Positions 18,759 to 27,769 of a stretch of DNA of 64,000 bases are shown here, piece after piece. Source of the DNA: Litchfieldella xinjiangensis (lineage in GTDB: Bacteria; Pseudomonadota; Gammaproteobacteria; Pseudomonadales; Halomonadaceae). The translations under genes and the position numbers were made by a program. The stretch is taken from assembly GCF_000759345.1 (NCBI RefSeq), contig NZ_JPZL01000004.1, positions 310,001 to 374,000 on the forward strand, read 5' to 3'. Numbering within the stretch: position 1 is the stretch's first letter; each line of letters opens with the position of its first letter. Under the pieces are notes generated by a model that was not told the DNA's origin, ran no database searches, and saw nothing but the letters and a program-made list of their open reading frames with translations.

Positions 18759-21700
18759 ATGCCGCAATTTTCTCCGCTCGACCCACCGCGTCCCACCGGC
18801 ACGCGCGAAACGCTCTTCTGGCAGACGCCGCAGGGCAGTGCCACGGCGCTGGCCCTGTCGCGCCTGGCCGATACGGCCCCCCTGCTAGTCATTACCGCCG
18901 ACACGGCCAGCGCCCAGCGCCTGGAAGTTGAGTTGCGATTCTTCTCGAGCGTGCCGGTACTGCCGTTTCCCGATTGGGAAACGCTGCCCTACGACAGTTT
19001 TTCGCCGCATCAGGACATCGTCTCGGCGCGTCTGCGTACCTTGAAGGAACTGCGCCATGTACAACACGGCATCGTGCTGGTACCGATCAATACATTGATG
19101 CAACGCTTGGCGCCCGTCGAATACATCGCGGGACGGGTGCTTACCCTCGAAGTGGGCATGACACTGGATCGCGAGTCGTTTCGCCGTACGTTGGCACAGG
19201 CCGGTTACCGGGCGGTGGAAACGGTCTACGAGCCGGGTGAATACGCCCTGCGTGGGGCTCTGATAGACCTCTACCCCATGGGCAGCGACGCCCCCCTGCG
19301 CATCGACCTTTTCGATGACGAGGTCGATACCCTGCGCTATTTCGATCCCGACACCCAGCGCTCCCGCGACAAGGTCGAATCGATCGAACTGCTACCGGCC
19401 CACGAATATTCGTTATCGCGCTCGGCCATCGCCTGCTTCCGCGAAGGCTTCGAGACCTTGTTCGACGTCGATCCTCGCCAGAGCCCGCTTTACAACGATG
19501 CGATCAAGGGTATCCCCTCCCCGGGGCTGGAGCAGTACCTGCCGCTGTTCTTCGAGGAGACCGCGACGCTGTTCGACCACTTGGCGAAAGGCACCCAGGT
19601 CGCCTTGCTGCCTGAGGTCCACGAGGCGGCGGAACATCACTGGGCGGCCATCGAGAGCCGCTACGAGAACCTGGGCGTCGACCCCACACGGCCCTTGCTG
19701 CCCCCGGCCCGCGCCTTCGTCCCGGTACCCGAGGTGTTTGCCGCCATCAAGCGGCATCCGCGTGTCGAACTGGTGAACGATCCCGAACACCCGCACGCCC
19801 AGCAGCCGCTGACCCAGCCGCCACCCCAGGTGGCGATCAACGCCCGGGCCCAGCATCCGCTGGCCTCGCTGGAGCGCTTCCTGAACCAGCAGGAAGGATC
19901 GCGCGTGTTGTTCGTGGCCGAATCCCGAGGCCGCCGCGAAGCGCTGGAAGAAACCTTGGCGCCGCTGCATCTCATGCTGCCTCACGTCGATGACTGGACG
20001 ACCTTCCTGAGCCAGGATACGTCGCTGGCGATCACCGAGAGCGCACTGGACCGGGGGCTATGGCTCGAGGAAGGCACGCATCCGGCGCTATCGGTCATTA
20101 CCGAAACCGAACTGTTCGGTGACGTGGTTCGCCAGAGCCGACGTCGCGAGAAAGCCACCGACGATAACGAACTGGCCATACGCCACCTGTCGGAGCTGCG
20201 CCCCGGCTCCCCGGTCGTGCATCAGACCCATGGCGTGGGCCGCTACGTGGGCCTGGAGACGCTCGAAGCGGGCGGCCAGGCGGCCGAGTTCGTTGCCCTG
20301 GAGTATGCCGAAGGCGCACGCCTGTACGTCCCGGTGGATAGCCTGCACTTCATCTCTCGCTATGCCGGGGCCAGCGATGAGCTCGCTCCCTTGCATCGGC
20401 TGGGCTCGGAGCAATGGGACAAGGCCAAGAAAAAGGCTGCGGAGAAAATACGCGATACCGCAGCCGAACTGCTCGACGTTTACGCCCGGCGCGAGGCCCG
20501 CGAAGGCTTCGCCTGCGATCCCCCCGGCGAGGAGTACCTGCGCTTTGCCGGCAACTTCCCGTTCGAGGAAACGCCAGACCAGCGGGCGGCGATTCATGCC
20601 GTCATCCAGGACATGACCGCCCCGCGCCCCATGGATCGCGTGGTGTGTGGCGACGTGGGCTTCGGCAAGACCGAGGTCGCCATGCGGGCCGCTTTCCTCG
20701 CCGTCCATTCGGGCCGTCAAGTCGTGGTGCTGGTGCCTACGACCCTGCTTGCCCAGCAGCATTACGACAATTTCCGCGATCGCTTCGCCGACACTGCGGT
20801 TCAGGTCGAGCTCGTGTCGCGTTTCTCGGCCGGCAAGGGCCAGGCGGATTCGCTCAAGCGCATCCAGGATGGCCGGGCCGACATCGTCATCGGAACCCAC
20901 AAGTTGCTCTCCAAGTCGATGCAGTATCCCAACATGGGATTGATCATCATCGACGAGGAGCACCGCTTCGGCGTGGCGCAGAAGGAAAAGCTCAAGAGCC
21001 TGCGCGCCGAGGTCGATATCCTCACGCTTACCGCCACGCCCATCCCGCGAACACTGAACATGGCCATGAGCGGCATTCGCGACCTGTCGATCATTGCGAC
21101 ACCGCCGGCGCGTCGCCTGTCGGTCAAGACGTTCGTGCAGCAGCGTAACGAATCGGTGATCAAGGAAGCCTTGCTGCGTGAACTGCTCCGTGGCGGCCAG
21201 GTCTACTTCCTGCACAACGAAGTGAAGTCGATCGAACTGGCCGCAGAGAAGGTGCGCGACCTGGTACCGGAAGCCCGGGTCGGTGTCGCCCATGGCCAGT
21301 TGCCCGAACGCAGCCTCGAGCGCGTGATGTCGGATTTCTATCACAAGCGCTTCAATGTGCTGGTCTGCTCGACGATCATCGAGACCGGGATCGACGTACC
21401 CAGCGCCAATACCATCGTGATCGAGCGAGCCGACAAGTTCGGGCTGGCCCAGCTTCACCAGTTGCGAGGCCGTGTCGGCCGCAGCCACCACCAGGCGTAT
21501 GCTTACCTGCTCACACCGCCGCCGAAGGCAATCACCCGCGATGCGGTCAAGCGCCTCGAAGCCATTGGCCAGGCGGAGGATCTGGGTGCCGGCTTCACGC
21601 TGGCCAGCCACGACATGGAGATCCGCGGTGCAGGCGAGCTGCTCGGCGACGAGCAGAGCGGCCAAATGGAGACGATCGGCTATAGTCTCTACATGCAGAT

Positions 21701-22217
21701 GCTGGACCGTGCCGTGAAGGCGATACGTGCCGGGAAGACGCCCAACATCGAAGCGCCATTTGACGAGGGGGTGGAAGTCAGCCTCAATTTGCCGGCGTTG
21801 ATCCCCAGCGACTACATGCCGGATGTACAGCAGCGCCTGATCATGTATAAACGCATTGCCAGTACTACGGACGAGGCCGAGCTGAAGGAGCTGCAGGTGG
21901 AGTTGATCGATCGTTTCGGCCTGCTGCCTGCCCCGGTCAAGACGCTGATTCGCCAGACGCTGTTGCGCCAACGCGCCGAGCGCCTGGGCATCACTCGCCT
22001 GGAGGCCGGCCCCCAGCGAGGCCGTGTGATCTTCGGGCAATCCACGGCCGTCGACCCGATGACACTGGTCAACCTGATTCAGCGGGATTCAGCCCACTAT
22101 CGGCTGGACGGCGCCGACACCTTGCGGTTCGATGCCGACATGGAAAATGCCGAGGCACGCTTCGCAGCCATCGAGGCCTTGCTGACGCGACTCAACAGAA
22201 AAACCGAGGCCGCTTAG
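18759..22217 (+). CDS. mfd: Transcription-repair coupling factor Mfd
   Basis: 1152 residues, the normal size. It removes RNA polymerase stalled at lesions and recruits UvrA. Visible parts in order: UvrB-like N-terminus (RVLTLEVG...ALRGALIDLYP), RNA polymerase-interacting domain (PGSPVVHQTHGVGRYVGL near 485), RecG-like motor with Walker A GDVGFGKTE near 632 and DEEH in IIIDEEHRFG near 730, the translocation motif region with QLRGRVGR, and the C-terminal UvrA-masking domain. It is divergent from gap across 197 bp, as in Pseudomonas. Confidence 0.97.
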   Translation: MPQFSPLDPPRPTGTRETLFWQTPQGSATALALSRLADTAPLLVITADTASAQRLEVELRFFSSVPVLPFPDWETLPYDSFSPHQDIVSARLRTLKELRHVQHGIVLVPINTLMQRLAPVEYIAGRVLTLEVGMTLDRESFRRTLAQAGYRAVETVYEPGEYALRGALIDLYPMGSDAPLRIDLFDDEVDTLRYFDPDTQRSRDKVESIELLPAHEYSLSRSAIACFREGFETLFDVDPRQSPLYNDAIKGIPSPGLEQYLPLFFEETATLFDHLAKGTQVALLPEVHEAAEHHWAAIESRYENLGVDPTRPLLPPARAFVPVPEVFAAIKRHPRVELVNDPEHPHAQQPLTQPPPQVAINARAQHPLASLERFLNQQEGSRVLFVAESRGRREALEETLAPLHLMLPHVDDWTTFLSQDTSLAITESALDRGLWLEEGTHPALSVITETELFGDVVRQSRRREKATDDNELAIRHLSELRPGSPVVHQTHGVGRYVGLETLEAGGQAAEFVALEYAEGARLYVPVDSLHFISRYAGASDELAPLHRLGSEQWDKAKKKAAEKIRDTAAELLDVYARREAREGFACDPPGEEYLRFAGNFPFEETPDQRAAIHAVIQDMTAPRPMDRVVCGDVGFGKTEVAMRAAFLAVHSGRQVVVLVPTTLLAQQHYDNFRDRFADTAVQVELVSRFSAGKGQADSLKRIQDGRADIVIGTHKLLSKSMQYPNMGLIIIDEEHRFGVAQKEKLKSLRAEVDILTLTATPIPRTLNMAMSGIRDLSIIATPPARRLSVKTFVQQRNESVIKEALLRELLRGGQVYFLHNEVKSIELAAEKVRDLVPEARVGVAHGQLPERSLERVMSDFYHKRFNVLVCSTIIETGIDVPSANTIVIERADKFGLAQLHQLRGRVGRSHHQAYAYLLTPPPKAITRDAVKRLEAIGQAEDLGAGFTLASHDMEIRGAGELLGDEQSGQMETIGYSLYMQMLDRAVKAIRAGKTPNIEAPFDEGVEVSLNLPALIPSDYMPDVQQRLIMYKRIASTTDEAELKELQVELIDRFGLLPAPVKTLIRQTLLRQRAERLGITRLEAGPQRGRVIFGQSTAVDPMTLVNLIQRDSAHYRLDGADTLRFDADMENAEARFAAIEALLTRLNRKTEAA

Positions 22218-22220
22218 GCC

Positions 22221-23294
22221 ATGAGACCATTCATGAAGAAGACGTTTCGTTATTGCGCCCAGCGCATCACCCGCGCCACGGTGGCCATTCCCGTCGTGAT
22301 GACTGCCCTGCTGTTGTCGCCGGGACTACAAGCCCAGGAAGACGGATTGCCCCCAGGGCACTATTATCTGCCCGAAAGCGGCTCGGTCATCGGCAAGATC
22401 CAGACGGTCGTTGCCAATGAGAACGACACACTCATCGACATCGGTCACCAGCACAAGCTAGGGTTCGAAGAGATGCAGCGTGCCAATCCCGACCTCGGCA
22501 TGTGGTATCCGGGGGAAGGCGCCGAGGTCGTTCTGCCGACGCGCTTCATTCTGCCGCCGGGGCCGCGCGAAGGATTGGTGATCAACTTGTCTGAGCTGCG
22601 TCTTTACTATTACCCGCCCGCTGGCCAAGGTGAGCGCCCCATCGTCGAGACCTACCCGATCAGTGTCGGTCGCCAGGGTTTCGAAACGCCGTTGGGTACG
22701 TTCAAGACCACGGTCAAGGTCAAAGACCCTGCATGGTCCCCGCCCGAGTCGATGCGCCGCGAAGCCGCTGCGCGGGGCGAGCCGGCCCCCAGCATCGTCC
22801 CCCCGGGCCCTGACAACCCGCTGGGTCGCCATGCGATCCTGCTCAACATTCCTAGCTACCTGATCCACGGTACCAATCGCCCCGCTGGCGTAGGTATGCG
22901 CGTGAGTCGAGGTTGTGTACGCATGCTGCCCGAGGATATCGAATCGCTGTATGAACGCGTCCCCAGTGGCACGCAAGTGACACTGATCAACGAGCCCTTC
23001 AAGGCCGGCTGGGAAGAGGATGAGCTTTTCGTTCAGTCCTACCCATTGATGGGGGAAAAAGAGGGAACGGTCGAGCCTTTGATCGATGCCCTCGATGTAC
23101 TGGCCGAGACCTTGGGCGACAAACAGCCGCCAGTGGATTATGCCTTGGTCCGGCAAGCCGTCGAGGCCCGCTCCGGCCGCCCGATCGCGGTGCTTCGCGA
23201 TCCGACACCTGAGCCTGAGCCGGTCTTCATCTATCAGGAAGTGGATACTGACGCGACGGTCGAATTGCTGCATCGCATCGATACCGTGTCCTGA
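22221..23294 (+). CDS. L,D-transpeptidase, LysM-YkuD (ErfK/YbiS-like)
   Basis: 357 residues. It has a signal peptide (AIPVVMTALLLSPGLQAQ), a LysM-like peptidoglycan-binding segment (VVANENDTLIDIGHQHKLGFEEMQRANP) and a YkuD catalytic domain with IHGTNRPAGVGMRVSRGCVRM, which carries the catalytic His and Cys. Enzymes of this build anchor Braun lipoprotein to meso-DAP or make 3-3 cross-links in the periplasm. It starts 3 bp after mfd and ends at a terminator. The next gene, convergent, is an Lpp-type lipoprotein, its likely substrate. The start could also be the ATG four codons later (MKKTFRYC). Confidence 0.9.
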   Translation: MRPFMKKTFRYCAQRITRATVAIPVVMTALLLSPGLQAQEDGLPPGHYYLPESGSVIGKIQTVVANENDTLIDIGHQHKLGFEEMQRANPDLGMWYPGEGAEVVLPTRFILPPGPREGLVINLSELRLYYYPPAGQGERPIVETYPISVGRQGFETPLGTFKTTVKVKDPAWSPPESMRREAAARGEPAPSIVPPGPDNPLGRHAILLNIPSYLIHGTNRPAGVGMRVSRGCVRMLPEDIESLYERVPSGTQVTLINEPFKAGWEEDELFVQSYPLMGEKEGTVEPLIDALDVLAETLGDKQPPVDYALVRQAVEARSGRPIAVLRDPTPEPEPVFIYQEVDTDATVELLHRIDTVS

Positions 23295-23318
23295 ATACTG
23301 ACCGACCCGAAACACAAG

Positions 23319-23345
23319 AGACCCCGCCAAGGCGGGGTCTTTTGT
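23319..23345 (+). terminator. Rho-independent terminator after the L,D-transpeptidase gene
   Basis: Arms AGACCCCGCC (23319-23328) and GGCGGGGTCT (23331-23340) followed by TTTGTCTT. It separates the transpeptidase gene from the convergent lpp-like gene. Confidence 0.85.
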
Positions 23346-23396
23346 CTTACAAACCGGTAACGGGAAGGTCCCCCTACCGGCTGATATCCGAAGCGC

Positions 23397-23660
23397 TTAC
23401 TTCTGCATGGAGCGCTCGAACATGCGGTTCATCTGCTCGCGGTTTTCACGAGCCATTTGCAGAGCGGCTTGTGCATCACGCTGCGCCTGGTTGGCAGTAT
23501 TCTGCGCCTGGTTGGCAGTGTTCAGAGCCTGGGAAGCGTCAGACTGAGCGGACTCAGCGGTAGTACGAACTTCTTCCAGGGCGCTGTTGCTGGCACAGCC
23601 CGCCAGAACGGCCAGAGAGGCAGCAGCGGCAGTCAGCTTAAGAGTGTTCTTGAAAGTCAT
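23397..23660 (-). CDS. Braun-type murein lipoprotein (Lpp/OprI-like)
   Basis: An 87-residue lipoprotein. The signal peptide ends in the lipobox LAGC. The rest is one Ala/Gln/Asn-rich heptad coiled coil with a near-duplicate NTANQAQ unit, matched by a 20-nt direct repeat in the DNA. The final residue is lysine (ERSMQK), as in E. coli Lpp, where that lysine is joined to peptidoglycan by an L,D-transpeptidase. Of two adjacent ATGs, the second is chosen because GGAG lies 6 nt before it and only 3 nt before the first. Genes for two YkuD enzymes flank it. Confidence 0.88.
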   Translation of the reverse strand: MTFKNTLKLTAAAASLAVLAGCASNSALEEVRTTAESAQSDASQALNTANQAQNTANQAQRDAQAALQMARENREQMNRMFERSMQK

Positions 23661-23740
23661 CATGTTCTCCTTGAGAAACTTCCTTGATTGGGTTGTGCCT
23701 GGTGTCATTCAGGCGTCCTGCCCTTGCAGGTTCTTTCTAC

Positions 23741-23764
23741 CATGACTTTGACACATAAGTCATG
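23741..23764. promoter_or_regulatory. Inverted repeat in the lpp leader
   Basis: CATGACTT (23741-23748) and AAGTCATG (23757-23764) form a perfect 8-bp dyad around TGACACAT. It lies just downstream of the probable lpp transcription start. It could be an operator or a 5' stem-loop stabilising an abundant message. Confidence 0.4.
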
Positions 23765-23781
23765 AAGTCAAACGCTGTTTT

Positions 23782-23787
23782 ATTATA
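23782..23787 (-). promoter_or_regulatory. Probable -10 box of the lpp-like gene
   Basis: A perfect TATAAT on the minus strand. No clear -35 box is seen at normal spacing. The leader would be about 115 nt and would include the 23741-23764 inverted repeat. Confidence 0.4.
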
Positions 23788-23836
23788 GATAGGTTAGTCC
23801 TGTCTACCTAGCAAAACCGCGTTTTCCATTGAGAGC

Positions 23837-24409
23837 CTAGCGGATCACGACTCGTGTGCCAATTCCCACGAGCGATGCCAGGCGTTCGATCTGTCGATTG
23901 GTCACTGCGACACATCCTTCGGTCCAGTGATATCGTTGATGAATCTCGGGATCGCCGCGTCCGAGACCATGAATGCCGATGTCTCCCCCCAAGGCAGTGT
24001 CCTGCGGCGGCCGACCATGCCGGCCCAGGTAGGCGTAATAGTCGTCCGCTTCCTGTTCGGTGATCACGCCGGCTTCTAGCGCATCGAGGACATGCCAAGG
24101 GGTGGGATAGTTGAGCCCAAGAAAGATATGAAAGCGGCTCTGGTTATTGATTCGATTGATGCGGAATTCCCCCAGCGGCGTTTTCAGGTCGCCCCGTATG
24201 CGCATGGGCGCAGCACCGCCTCGCCCCAGCGAAATGGGAGAAAAGCGTTCGATGACCTGATCGCCGCGATAGATTTCCAGGGTGGCTTCCTTGTCATCGA
24301 CCAATACCCAGATCTCATTGGGCGAGTGCGGGACAAGATTGGCCTGAGCAGCCATGATAGGCAGCACGACCAAGGCACAAGCCAGCAATAAGCGGGTAAG
24401 ATGACGCAT
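23837..24409 (-). CDS. L,D-transpeptidase family protein (YkuD)
   Basis: 190 residues. It has a signal peptide (MRHLTRLLLACALVVLPIMAAQA), then a compact YkuD domain: the core LVDDKEATLEIYRGDQVIERF, then IGIHGLGRG with the catalytic His, and HWTEGCVAVTN with the catalytic Cys. Thr replaces the common Ser before EGC. It has no LysM. ATG 24409 is chosen because it starts the signal peptide; an upstream extension would read through non-conserved sequence. It is the second such enzyme beside the lpp-like gene and may be a cross-linking rather than Lpp-anchoring type. Confidence 0.88.
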   Translation of the reverse strand: MRHLTRLLLACALVVLPIMAAQANLVPHSPNEIWVLVDDKEATLEIYRGDQVIERFSPISLGRGGAAPMRIRGDLKTPLGEFRINRINNQSRFHIFLGLNYPTPWHVLDALEAGVITEQEADDYYAYLGRHGRPPQDTALGGDIGIHGLGRGDPEIHQRYHWTEGCVAVTNRQIERLASLVGIGTRVVIR

Positions 24410-24554
24410 CCTGGGGAACTCCAACAAAAGTGACGATAGCGGCGCATTGATACCGTATTGCCAGCCCTGACACAATCCCTCCCCTCGGTTATTTCCAACG
24501 CAAGCGTTGAATGCCCCTTCCACCCCCGTTTTTACGCCGTCAACTCGGCAGAGG

Positions 24555-24974
24555 CTAGGCCGGAACCTGAAGGCTCGACTTGAGCAAACGCGTCTTTCCA
24601 TGCAAGGAAAGTCGTGTCGCATCGAACGGAAACGCGTCTCGGTATTCCTGGTTCGCCGGAGGTTGATGCGCGTGGATCATCGCTGCCTGGCAGCGCTCAC
24701 GGTAGATGTGGGACACCGGAGCGATGCTGTAGCAAAGCGACTCCCCTTCTCCCAGGTACGATTCCCAGTGCGGCTTGTCGTCGTGATGCGTGATGCGATG
24801 GCGAACGTTGCGAGAAATACCTACATAAAGAAGCTTCTGGACCGAAATGCCGTCTTCTTCCGTATCGTTCCGGCAGGAGAAAACGCAGTAAAGACCCGCT
24901 TCCTCCGGGACCTGGTTCGCTTCGCTATCCCGCCAATAACCGGAAAATGTCAACGACAGGTATTGTTCCGTCAT
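24555..24974 (-). CDS. GIY-YIG nuclease-fold protein
   Basis: 139 residues. The GIY-YIG pattern appears as GLYCVF (near 29) and LLYVGIS (near 50), followed by RNVRHRI with the expected arginine and RERCQAAMIHAHQPPANQ with the glutamate and final asparagine. The catalytic set therefore looks intact. There is no partner domain such as UvrC or a homing endonuclease, so the target is unknown. GGGAGG precedes the ATG. Flanking genes give no functional hint. Confidence 0.7.
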   Translation of the reverse strand: MTEQYLSLTFSGYWRDSEANQVPEEAGLYCVFSCRNDTEEDGISVQKLLYVGISRNVRHRITHHDDKPHWESYLGEGESLCYSIAPVSHIYRERCQAAMIHAHQPPANQEYRDAFPFDATRLSLHGKTRLLKSSLQVPA

Positions 24975-25074
24975 GGCTACCTCCCATCTGGCCTGCATTA
25001 TTGGGTTCACTTATAGGGCAGCATATCCATCGGGATTGCGCCAACACCGGACCTCTGGCCCAGGGAACGTGCTA

Positions 25075-25665
25075 TCAGGCCAGGGCACGCTCCAGGAGCG
25101 CCTGGTGTTCAGGGGCCAAGGGTATCGTTGCGGCAAGCTCATGCCCGCGAGGAGACATCTTGTTCCAGGTTTTACGCACGATACGTATCAGCTTGTCTTC
25201 GTCATGCTGGTTGGCAAAGTCGGCGAAATAATAGTGAAGGAAAACCAGGCAGGCCGTGTCCTCGAGCGCTTGGGTATCTTCGTCACGCCGCAGGTTCTCT
25301 TTTCGGATGTATCCGGAGACCCGTTCACGTGTCACCTCGTCATACCCGACCTCGGCAAGGACCTGGGCCGCACGTTCGGCTTGTCGGCGTCCCAGGTCAC
25401 GGCGCCACATGAGGTAGCCCGGACGATCCCGCGAATAGTCATCACGCGGGATTTTCCAACGCTGCAAATGCTGGGCACGAACGGCCAGTCGTAGCGCCTC
25501 GCTGGCCTGTGGTGCCACTCGAGCGAGCCACTCGCTCATGCGCTGCGCATAGAGCAGCTCATGAGCGATGGTGGCACCATCGATCTCGACGCGACGGGGA
25601 TCCTCGGCATGCAGGGCATCGAGGCGCGCCATGGCCGTCTCGAATCGTTGGGTGCCGTCTTGCAT
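25075..25665 (-). CDS. DUF4202 family protein
   Basis: A 196-residue cytoplasmic helical protein. The segment RAQHLQRWKIPRDDYSRDRPGYLMWRRDLGRRQAE (positions about 68-102) and the later LEDTACLVFLHYYF are the signature I associate with DUF4202. The conserved His, Arg and Asp pattern suggests a metal-dependent, HD-like helical fold, but no activity is known to me. Neighbours are unrelated housekeeping genes. Confidence 0.7.
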   Translation of the reverse strand: MQDGTQRFETAMARLDALHAEDPRRVEIDGATIAHELLYAQRMSEWLARVAPQASEALRLAVRAQHLQRWKIPRDDYSRDRPGYLMWRRDLGRRQAERAAQVLAEVGYDEVTRERVSGYIRKENLRRDEDTQALEDTACLVFLHYYFADFANQHDEDKLIRIVRKTWNKMSPRGHELAATIPLAPEHQALLERALA

Positions 25666-25737
25666 CTAGGCTCTCCTGTTTCTCATGAAGCCTGTCCGGG
25701 AAGAGGCTTCGCGTGGAATCACTGATAGGGTATTAGT

Positions 25738-27324
25738 TCAGTGCACGCCTTGGCTGCGCAGGTAATCGTCATAGCTGCCGGTGAAGTCGACGATTCCCTC
25801 CTCGCTCATGTCGAGGATGCGTGTGGCCAGCGATGAAACGAATTCGCGATCGTGACTGACGAATATCAAGGTACCGGGATAGTTGGCCAGGGCAAGGTTA
25901 AGGGCCTCGATCGACTCCATATCCAGGTGATTGGTGGGTTCGTCCATCAGCAGCACGTTGGGTCGCGTCAGTGACAGCTTGCCGAACAGCATACGCCCCT
26001 GTTCGCCACCGGAAAGCACCCGGATCGACTTGCCGATATCGTCGCTGGAGAACAACATGCGCCCGAGTGCGCCGCGAACGATCTGCTCGCCCCCCTCACT
26101 CCATTGGGCCATCCAGTCGAACAGCGAGGCCTCATGAGCAAAATCGTCGGCGTGGTCCTGGGCGAAGATGCCTAGATCGGCACTGTCGGTCCATTTAACC
26201 GCGCCGGCATCGGGAGGCAGCTCACCGGACAAGGTCTTGAGCAGCGTGGTCTTGCCGATACCGTTGGGACCGATGATCGCGATGCGCTCGCCGGCCTCGA
26301 CCGTCAGGCTCAAGCGCTCGAACAAGGGCGTTTCGCCATAGCCCTTGGCAATCGCTTCGGCATTGAGCGCATTGCGATGGATCTTGCGATTCTGCTCGAA
26401 GCGGATGAACGGGCTGACTCGAGAGGAGGGTTTGACCTCCTCGAGCTTGATCTTGTCGATGCGGCGCTGCCGGGAGGTCGCCTGCTTGGCTTTCGAGGCA
26501 TTGGCCGAAAAGCGGCTGACGAAGGTCTGCAATTCGGCGATTTCGGCCTTCTTCTTGGCATTGTCGGCGTGCAGGCGCTCGCGAGCGGCCGTAGCGGCCG
26601 TCATGTACTCATCGTAGTTGCCCGGGAACAGCTTGATCTCGCCATAATCCAGATCGGCCATGTGCGTGCACACGCTATTCAGGAAATGGCGATCATGGGA
26701 AATGATGACCATGGTGCTGTTTCGAGCGGTCAGGATGCTCTCGAGCCAGCGGATGGTATTGATATCCAGGTGGTTGGTCGGCTCATCGAGCAGCAGGACA
26801 TCCGGATCGGCAAACAGCGCCTGGGCAAGCAGGACCCTCAGCTTCCAGCCCGGCGCGACTTCACTCATCGGCCCGTAATGCCGCTCAAGTGGAATGCCCA
26901 GCCCCAGCAGTAGCTCGCCAGCACGCGATTCTGCCGTGTAGCCATCCAGCTCGGCAAAGCGGGTCTCCAGATCGGCCACCGCCATGCCGTCCGCTTCGCT
27001 CATTTCCGGCAGCGCGTAGATTCGCTCGCGCTCGGCGGCGACCTGCCAGAGTTCGTGGTGACCCATGATCACCGTATCGATGACCCGCTCGGATTCGAAG
27101 GCGAACTGATCCTGGCGCAGCTTGCCCAGCCGGACGCCGGCTTCGAGCATCACCTGCCCGGACGAGGGATCGAGATCGCCTCCCAGGATTTTCATGAAGG
27201 TCGACTTGCCACTGCCGTTGGCCCCGATCAGGCCGTAGCGGTTGGCATTGCCGAATTTAACGGAAACGTTCTCGAACAGGGGCTTGGCCCCGAACTGCAT
27301 GGTAATGTTGGCGGTGGCGATCAC
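25738..27324 (-). CDS. ybiT: ABC-F ATPase YbiT
   Basis: 528 residues, near the 530 of E. coli YbiT, with very high identity by eye. There are two ABC domains without membrane segments: Walker [10 protein letters not shown] and GPNGIGKTT, and two [22 protein letters not shown] Walker B motifs. Between them lies the linker [23 protein letters not shown] proteins act on the ribosomal E site. The GTG start gives [24 protein letters not shown], which aligns with the E. coli N-terminus; the 20 codons upstream do not. Confidence 0.95.
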   Translation of the reverse strand: MIATANITMQFGAKPLFENVSVKFGNANRYGLIGANGSGKSTFMKILGGDLDPSSGQVMLEAGVRLGKLRQDQFAFESERVIDTVIMGHHELWQVAAERERIYALPEMSEADGMAVADLETRFAELDGYTAESRAGELLLGLGIPLERHYGPMSEVAPGWKLRVLLAQALFADPDVLLLDEPTNHLDINTIRWLESILTARNSTMVIISHDRHFLNSVCTHMADLDYGEIKLFPGNYDEYMTAATAARERLHADNAKKKAEIAELQTFVSRFSANASKAKQATSRQRRIDKIKLEEVKPSSRVSPFIRFEQNRKIHRNALNAEAIAKGYGETPLFERLSLTVEAGERIAIIGPNGIGKTTLLKTLSGELPPDAGAVKWTDSADLGIFAQDHADDFAHEASLFDWMAQWSEGGEQIVRGALGRMLFSSDDIGKSIRVLSGGEQGRMLFGKLSLTRPNVLLMDEPTNHLDMESIEALNLALANYPGTLIFVSHDREFVSSLATRILDMSEEGIVDFTGSYDDYLRSQGVH

Positions 27325-27430
27325 TATGGGTCCAATGGTAGGGCAAATGCGCGCCGATTGTACCGTTTTCAGCCCACCGCTCACAGCGCCAATGAAACGC
27401 TTGTCTCACCGTTAGCTCAACCGGCGACAG

Positions 27431-27667
27431 TCAATGGACGGTGGCCGGAAATGCCTGGTCGTCGCTTTCCTCTTTCCAGAGCTTACTACGGGTGATCGCA
27501 TGATCGATCATTTCCTGCGCCACCTCGAAGCGGCTCTGCTGCAATAGATCCGCAGCCTCCTCGGAGAAGCGGATTCGCAACAGCGGTTCACCCTCGCCCT
27601 CGGCGGGCCGCAAGACGATCTCGCCATCGGCGAGCTCGACGATTTCCAGGATTGCGGTATCGGACAT
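27431..27667 (-). CDS. Small conserved protein of unknown function
   Basis: A 78-residue acidic cytoplasmic protein (MSDTAILEIVELADGEIVLRP...) with a predicted beta-hairpin start and a helical second half (AADLLQQSRFEVAQEMIDHAI). I do not know its function. A small gene in the same neighbourhood of topA exists in Pseudomonas, which supports its being real. AGGGGG precedes the ATG. A terminator sits only about 30 bp upstream of its start codon, so it is expressed from read-through or from a promoter overlapping the terminator. Confidence 0.7.
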   Translation of the reverse strand: MSDTAILEIVELADGEIVLRPAEGEGEPLLRIRFSEEAADLLQQSRFEVAQEMIDHAITRSKLWKEESDDQAFPATVH

Positions 27668-27697
27668 GGAAGGTCCCCCTGAATCGAAGCAGTAGAA

Positions 27698-27729
27698 CAA
27701 AAAAAACGACCACGGCTAACCATGGTCGT
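27698..27729 (-). terminator. Rho-independent terminator of the topA operon
   Basis: On the minus-strand RNA a 10-bp stem (positions 27706-27715 with 27720-27729) closes with one G-U pair and is followed by eight U residues (27698-27705). It ends the topA-DUF6586 unit. Confidence 0.85.
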
Positions 27730-27769
27730 TGTACTTATGACCTAGCGTACCATTGCAACGCCCTTGCCG

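Noticed and set aside
20088-22040. 650-codon open frame on the minus strand opposite mfd
   Set aside because: It is fully antisense to a textbook mfd, its product is Gln/His/Leu-rich without motifs, and high-GC coding DNA commonly leaves such open antisense frames.
23397-23708. 103-residue version of the lpp-like protein starting at 23708
   Set aside because: The extra 16 residues precede the ribosome-binding site and would spoil the lipoprotein signal peptide.
27721-27740. GTTGTACTTA near the topA-operon terminator as a possible Ter site
   Set aside because: It is explained by the terminator stem, and the similarity to Ter is weak.
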